Assembly (NCBI GenBank): GCA_013695355.1
Contig: JACDAQ010000051.1
Span: forward strand, 1 to 47,596
From: Candidatus Protochlamydia sp.
GTDB lineage: Bacteria > Chlamydiota > Chlamydiia > Chlamydiales > Parachlamydiaceae
Length of the DNA stretch: 47,596 nucleotides
Direction of reading: 5' to 3'
The first letter of the stretch is position 1. Every line of letters begins with the position of its first letter. The notes below the pieces were generated by a model. It was given only the letters and a program-made list of their open reading frames with translations, made no database searches and was not told the DNA's origin. Positions 43,435 through 47,596 of the stretch are shown one piece after another. The position numbers and the translations under genes were made by a program.

Positions 43435-44867
43435 TTGATGTAGAATTTGTTTCTGTAACAAATATCCAGAACGCTGCATGGGCGACACCAGTCTATAAAA
43501 ATATGATTGATCTCCGCCTGCCTCCGCTAGCGCTGGAAGCTCTCGAGAAAAAAAAACGGCAGCCTGCTGTAGAAATTTTTATTCCTGAAAATAAAGGTAC
43601 GGTCCGTTTTATCGCTCTTCGGGTAGCTGCCTCTTCGACCAAAAAAGAGCGAGAAGAGTCTGGGGCAGCTCTTTATCAAAAATTTTCGGAAGGTGAAGAA
43701 GAAGTCCTGGTTTTTGACATTCGAAACCAGGTGGAACAGCTAGGTTTGGATTTAATATCCGGTTTTTTACTGGCAGGCTGGCGCTTTAATAAATATCGGA
43801 CCGCCCAACCTGAAAAAGAAAAATTTTTGCTTCAAGTCCTTTGCCAAGATCCTAAAAATGTTGAAGCTGTTTTTTTTCGTACCAGAGCTATCCTTGAAGG
43901 TGTCTTTTATGCTCGCTCCCTAACCTCCGAACCTCCCAATGTCCTATTCCCAGCAGCTTACGCTGAGCGACTTAGAGAATTAGAGGAGCAGGGTGTCGGG
44001 CTTGAAATTTTGGACCCAACTACTTTGCAAAAACTTGGCATGCGGGCCATTTTAGGAGTCGGTAAAGGCAGCGTGCATGCTCCTTGCGTAGCCATTTTGA
44101 CCTGGAAAGGCCCTTCATCCCCTGGACAGCCGATCGTCATCGTTGGCAAGGGAGTGACCTTTGATTCGGGAGGTCTTTGCCTTAAATCGAAGGTTTGCCA
44201 GCAGGAAATGAAGTGGGATAAGGCCGGAGCCGGAGTGGTGGCCGGACTAATGAAGTCTCTGGCATTGCAAAAAGCTCCTGTCCATGTCATCGGAATCATC
44301 GGGCTCGCTGAAAATATGCCTGACGGCAACGCCCTTAAGCCGGGTGATATTATTCGCACAAGTTCAGGACAGACTATAGAGATCACAGACACTGATTCTG
44401 AAGGGCGTCTGGTCCTTGCGGACTGCCTATGGTATGCCCAAAATAGGTTCAAACCTAAGGCCATGCTAGACCTTGGAACTTTGACGCTGGAAACTGTTGC
44501 CGCCTTGGGAAATGTGTATGGCGGTCTGTACACCAATTCGGCAGAATTGGCAAAGCAGCTAAAGGAAGCTGGAGAAGTTTCAGGAGATCGAGTCTGGGAA
44601 CTTCCAATGGGAGCTTCCTATGCCAAGCAATTGGAATCTTCTGTCGCTGATATGAAAAATGAAGGGCATGTGCTTTGCGGTGAAAACGGAGCGGCGGCTG
44701 AATTTATCCGTAAGTTCACCAATGGGATTTCATGGGCTCATTTGGATATCGCAGGCGTATCATGGACAAAGGAGGATCTCCCGCTTGCGCATAAGGGTGT
44801 CACGGGATTTGGCGTACGCCTTCTGGAAGAATGGCTGCATGCCTTTGATAAAGATATTTACCGCTGA
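43431..44867 (+). CDS. pepA: Leucyl aminopeptidase (M17)
   Basis: A 478-residue dizinc aminopeptidase. The metal and catalytic ligands all appear: K240 and D245 (GKGVTFDSGG), D263 (KWDKAGAG), D322/E324/R326 (TDTDSEGRLVLAD). An N-terminal alpha/beta domain (1-150) precedes the catalytic domain. The frame extends back to 43377, but ATG 43431 overlaps the transporter stop and gives the standard length. Cleaves N-terminal residues of peptides, fitting the peptide transporter just upstream. The hexamer-type signature NTDAEGRL reads DTDSEGRL. Confidence 0.95.
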   Translation: MIDVEFVSVTNIQNAAWATPVYKNMIDLRLPPLALEALEKKKRQPAVEIFIPENKGTVRFIALRVAASSTKKEREESGAALYQKFSEGEEEVLVFDIRNQVEQLGLDLISGFLLAGWRFNKYRTAQPEKEKFLLQVLCQDPKNVEAVFFRTRAILEGVFYARSLTSEPPNVLFPAAYAERLRELEEQGVGLEILDPTTLQKLGMRAILGVGKGSVHAPCVAILTWKGPSSPGQPIVIVGKGVTFDSGGLCLKSKVCQQEMKWDKAGAGVVAGLMKSLALQKAPVHVIGIIGLAENMPDGNALKPGDIIRTSSGQTIEITDTDSEGRLVLADCLWYAQNRFKPKAMLDLGTLTLETVAALGNVYGGLYTNSAELAKQLKEAGEVSGDRVWELPMGASYAKQLESSVADMKNEGHVLCGENGAAAEFIRKFTNGISWAHLDIAGVSWTKEDLPLAHKGVTGFGVRLLEEWLHAFDKDIYR

Positions 44868-44918
44868 GCTTAAGTGAGGTTGAGCCAGGCATGAGAATTA
44901 CAGAGCCTTTACGAAAAT

Positions 44919-46076
44919 TTAAACTGGAAAATGATTAAAGCAAAGTCGAAGCCAATAGGCAAACAGGGGATCATCAAAAAGGACGTTTCCTTTTGAGGTC
45001 CCCTCTTCATCCAAAATTCCCTTAGCCTTAAGAGCGTTGATAGATGAATGCAGTGCAGCCGTGCTCTTTATTTCATATTTTACTAACAAATCCTTTTGAA
45101 AAAGTGATCTTTTTTCACTTGCAGCCAGCCGCAAGGACCGCTGTTGTGCCAAAGTTGAAGAATTCAACAAAGTTTGATAAGCATATACATTCTGACGCAC
45201 TATTTGTCTCAAGGACTTCATTAACGTCTTTTATACCTACAATTGAACGTGCTTGGGCCACCAAATGAAAACATGCCATTTGCACATAATTCGGCGTATC
45301 TTGAACAAGTTTCCTTAAATGCTCTACCGCCTTGGGATCGCATTTTATTCCGACAGTTGCAAAACGCCCTACTACCCAATCGGTAAATTCATTTCCAAAG
45401 GTTGGAAAATCCATTATTTGGCATGAACGATACAGGGGACGAGAGGGATCATTAAGCATTTCTGAAATGAGGCTTTTTCTGGATCCAGTAAAAAGAAAGG
45501 TTACATTTTTCAATTTTTGAAAATGTGCCCTTATAGTTGCCTCCAGCCACCCTTTATCTTCAATTTCTGATATTTTTTGAAACTCATCCAACGCAACAAT
45601 GACATTGTGCCCTAAGCCCGACAACCCATCCAGCAAATCCTGAATGGCAACCTTGGCATCCTCATCAGCCAACTGGCCTAGCGTAAAGCTGAAGCTTGGG
45701 TTTCCTGTCATGGGATAAAATCAGCAGAGACTTGAGGACAAAAGCGTTTAGTTTTATCCCACCATGATCTAAGAGTTACACTAAAAGATTTTCTGACTCG
45801 AATAGCCCTTAATAACTGATGAAGAAAATCCCTATAAGAAGTGATATTGAAAATATCTACAAAAAGACAACTGTATCCTTCCTTTTGGAGTTGTTCAAGC
45901 AAATTCAAAACAAAAGAAGTCTTACCAAATCTCCGAGGGCCCATTAATACGATGTGAACGCGGTTTTCTAAAAATTGACGGATAAGATTAGAAAGATCTG
46001 GTCGTGGTAAATAATATTCGCCTTCTACAGGATCGCCAAATCTAAAAGGATTTGCAGTTAATTTTTCATTCTTCAA
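44919..46076 (-). pseudogene. AAA/ATPase_2-type ATPase broken by two frameshifts
   Basis: Three adjacent minus-strand frames make one protein. Part 1 (46076-45708) has the ATPase_2 start LTANPFRFGDPVEGEYYLPR and Walker A MGPRRFGKTS. Part 2 (45711 to about 45200) has a Walker B-like IVALDEFQKI, a sensor FLFTGSRKSLI and a helical region. Part 3 (about 45221-44919) has the C-terminal winged-helix GILDEEGTSKGNVLFDDPLFAYWLR. The first break lies near 45711 and the second near 45205, where IKDVNEVL should run into RQIVRQNVYAYQ. Intact relatives are ATPases of mobile or regulatory type. Short in-frame coupling at the first break (CCATGA) cannot be excluded, but two breaks favour decay. Confidence 0.8.
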
Positions 46077-46188
46077 TTAGTAACAAAATACTTAATAATT
46101 GGCAAGTCCTAAAAGTAGAAATCGTTTGCTTGTTGCCCTTTATCAAGGTCTAAAGCAGATTAAAATGCTTACTATTTGTAAAAAGATG

Positions 46189-47043
46189 TCATTTGTCAAA
46201 GAGTTTGACGGCGAAATATTTGAGGGCAGAATAGAAATAATAAGGAGACTTTAACCGAGCGTTGAGCCTCATTTCATTTTTAGCTGACATCAACCTGAAA
46301 ACACGTGGAACTTTGGCCCGATTTATACTCCATCCTCTGCAATGAAAGGCCTTTAGTTTGGGATCGAATACCAACACCCACCCTTTTTTGCGCAACCGAA
46401 GCGACAAGTCGATGTCTTCTTTGTACATGAAAAAACTTTCATCCATCACTTGATTGGGAGCTAAACAGACGCTTTGAATGGCTTGCATACGGCAAAACAT
46501 CAAAGCGCCGCAAATGGCAGGGACTTGCTCACTATTTAAGAAATGAGTCTCGCTATAGGCCTTTCCCTGATCGCGGTCATACCATTTTCCATACCACGAA
46601 CGAAAAATTCCTGAGGAATCGATCAGCCCCGTTGCAGCATTTTTTTCCAAATTATAACCAAGTAAGATGCCCGATAATACTCCAATATTCTTACCTTCTA
46701 TATTTTCCATTCTAGATATTGCACTAGAAATAAACGATGGCCACAAAAATGCGTCGGGGTTTAAAAATAATACATAATTTGTTTCGGGAGCAACATGTGA
46801 AAAGCCAATATTATTACCCTGGCAAAAACCGATATTTTCCTTAAGCAGGCATAATTCAATTTTGGCGTCTTTGGCATACGATTTAAGATAGCCTGTATCA
46901 AGAGAACCGCTATCGACAATAATTATTTTATCAGGTCCCCTCGTTTGGGCCTTAAGATGGGCCAGGCACGTGGCCAGATAGGGCTGACTATTGTGCGTCA
47001 CAATAATGACAGCACATGCGCTATTTGCATTCTTTTTTTCCAC
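46189..47043 (-). CDS. Family 2 glycosyltransferase (rhamnosyltransferase-like)
   Basis: A 284-residue GT-A fold enzyme. The N-terminal nucleotide-sugar site is CAVIIVTHNSQPYLATCL..LKAQTRGPDKIIIVDSGSLD, the metal-site region is YVLFLNPDAFLWPSF (NPD where others have DxD), and the acceptor region is FFMYKEDIDLSLRLRKKGWVLVFDPKLKAFHCRG (ED-type catalytic base). It resembles rhamnosyl- or other deoxyhexosyl-transferases of surface-polysaccharide clusters. It begins at GTG 47043, directly after the upstream stop, so it is coupled to the degenerate kinase gene. The C-terminus has a helical segment but no clear membrane helix. Confidence 0.88.
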   Translation of the reverse strand: MEKKNANSACAVIIVTHNSQPYLATCLAHLKAQTRGPDKIIIVDSGSLDTGYLKSYAKDAKIELCLLKENIGFCQGNNIGFSHVAPETNYVLFLNPDAFLWPSFISSAISRMENIEGKNIGVLSGILLGYNLEKNAATGLIDSSGIFRSWYGKWYDRDQGKAYSETHFLNSEQVPAICGALMFCRMQAIQSVCLAPNQVMDESFFMYKEDIDLSLRLRKKGWVLVFDPKLKAFHCRGWSINRAKVPRVFRLMSAKNEMRLNARLKSPYYFYSALKYFAVKLFDK

Positions 47044-47596
47044 TTATTTCCTGACTAATATAAAACTTACTTTAGTTTCGTCATTTTGAATGAAGCGTTC
47101 ATAGAAGTTTAAAGCGTCAATTTTTTCTTCTTTTAATGTGACCGCAACCGCAGAAAAAAGAGGAGCCAGACTTTCGGCTTCGGCACTTAAAGGTGACATG
47201 CGGGAATAGGCTATTACCCAATCGTAACGGGTTTCAAGTTGATCGAGTAGTTTTTTGAATAATGAAGTACTCAATGACTCAATTGAATAGGCTGAGAAAC
47301 CTCCTGCTTCTATTTTGTCTCCATAAGGGGTTGCGTGAACTACAGGAAAAGGAATGCTCCCTTCGAGATACTGTAATAATCCTTTGGAAGATTCCTCGGA
47401 TGACTGATCAAAATTCAAATCTAAAAGAATAATTTTCTTATTTCGTTTCTTCAACAGTTCGGCCAAATCAGAAGAAAATTCAGGTCCCTTGCCTTCAATC
47501 AAAAGGAGTTTTTTTGAGGCGGGGGGTTGAGAGGAGTTATTGGGGGGGTCTATATACCCATGCAAACGGCGTAAAGTTTCTAAATTATCTCCCTGA
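47044..47596 (-). CDS. C-terminal end of a polysaccharide copolymerase / degenerate BY-kinase-like protein (partial)
   Basis: The frame is open through the window's right edge, so this is a 3' fragment of a longer gene (183 residues seen, plus one partial codon). Residues resemble the CpsD/Wzc ATPase part: KKLLLIEGKGPEFSSDLAELL where a Walker A P-loop would lie, IILLDLNFD (Walker A'-like), LLQYLEG, a FKKLLDQLETRYDWVIA stretch and an A-SV-AVTLKEEKIDALNFYE tail. The P-loop GxxGxGKS is absent (reads EGKGPEF), so it is unlikely to be an active kinase. Together with the adjacent glycosyltransferase it suggests a surface-polysaccharide cluster to the right of the window. Confidence 0.7.
   Translation of the reverse strand, partial: QGDNLETLRRLHGYIDPPNNSSQPPASKKLLLIEGKGPEFSSDLAELLKKRNKKIILLDLNFDQSSEESSKGLLQYLEGSIPFPVVHATPYGDKIEAGGFSAYSIESLSTSLFKKLLDQLETRYDWVIAYSRMSPLSAEAESLAPLFSAVAVTLKEEKIDALNFYERFIQNDETKVSFILVRK

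Overview
The window looks like chromosome of an environmental chlamydia (order Chlamydiales, most likely a Parachlamydia-type amoeba symbiont). The evidence is a type III secretion block in chlamydial order (sctJ-K-L-R-S-T), the translation cluster rpsL-rpsG-fusA-rpsJ next to a tail-specific protease (as in the CT436-CT441 neighbourhood of Chlamydia trachomatis), a sufBCDS operon, a GlgE/TreS-maltokinase pair of the kind reported for environmental chlamydiae, and several eukaryotic-like proteins (MYND finger plus TPR, leucine-rich repeats, lipid-kinase-like fold). The base composition is AT-rich. The taxon is inferred from gene content, not measured.

Layout. 1-1317: a small membrane protein and an empty AT-rich stretch. 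1318-5791: a defective island in the tRNA-Phe gene. It is bounded by a 42-bp direct repeat of the tRNA 3' part and carries an alpha/beta hydrolase, a DUF1016 nuclease, a broken phage-type primase/helicase and an integrase that has lost its catalytic tyrosine end. The tRNA's probable original terminator is stranded at the far end of the island. 6142-9690: tail-specific protease, then scpA-scpB (condensin partners) divergently. 10042-11448: MYND/TPR protein. 11850-15563: ribosomal/EF-G operon with a clear promoter and terminator. 15665-20312: type III secretion export apparatus and inner-ring genes. 20398-21918: a PBP4-type D,D-carboxypeptidase. 22004-24675: two translationally coupled, unassigned genes that look like secreted-effector candidates, beside the broken end of an FKBP/SlyD-type isomerase. 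This block is bracketed by an imperfect ~55-bp repeat of the treS 3' end. 25073-30287: glgE and treS-mak. 30376-32829: LRR protein and decaying toxin-antitoxin-like small genes. 32900-38607: tsaC/sua5 and sufSDCB (one minus-strand operon). 38716-39373: vapBC with its own promoter. 39467-44867: methyltransferase, a 46-codon ORF, an unknown protein, a POT peptide transporter and leucyl aminopeptidase. 44919-46076: broken AAA ATPase. 46189-47596: glycosyltransferase and the end of a degenerate polysaccharide-copolymerase/BY-kinase-like gene cut by the window edge.

How the genes fit together. The core genes (translation, condensin, FeS assembly, glycogen synthesis through maltose-1-phosphate, type III secretion) are intact. 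The accessory parts are mostly decayed, apart from vapBC, the hydrolase-nuclease pair and the coupled effector-like pair. The POT transporter and the aminopeptidase overlap by 4 bases and plausibly form a peptide import and hydrolysis unit. The best candidates for undescribed biology are the coupled pair at 22004-24675, the MYND/TPR protein, and the hydrolase-DUF1016 cargo of the tRNA-Phe island.
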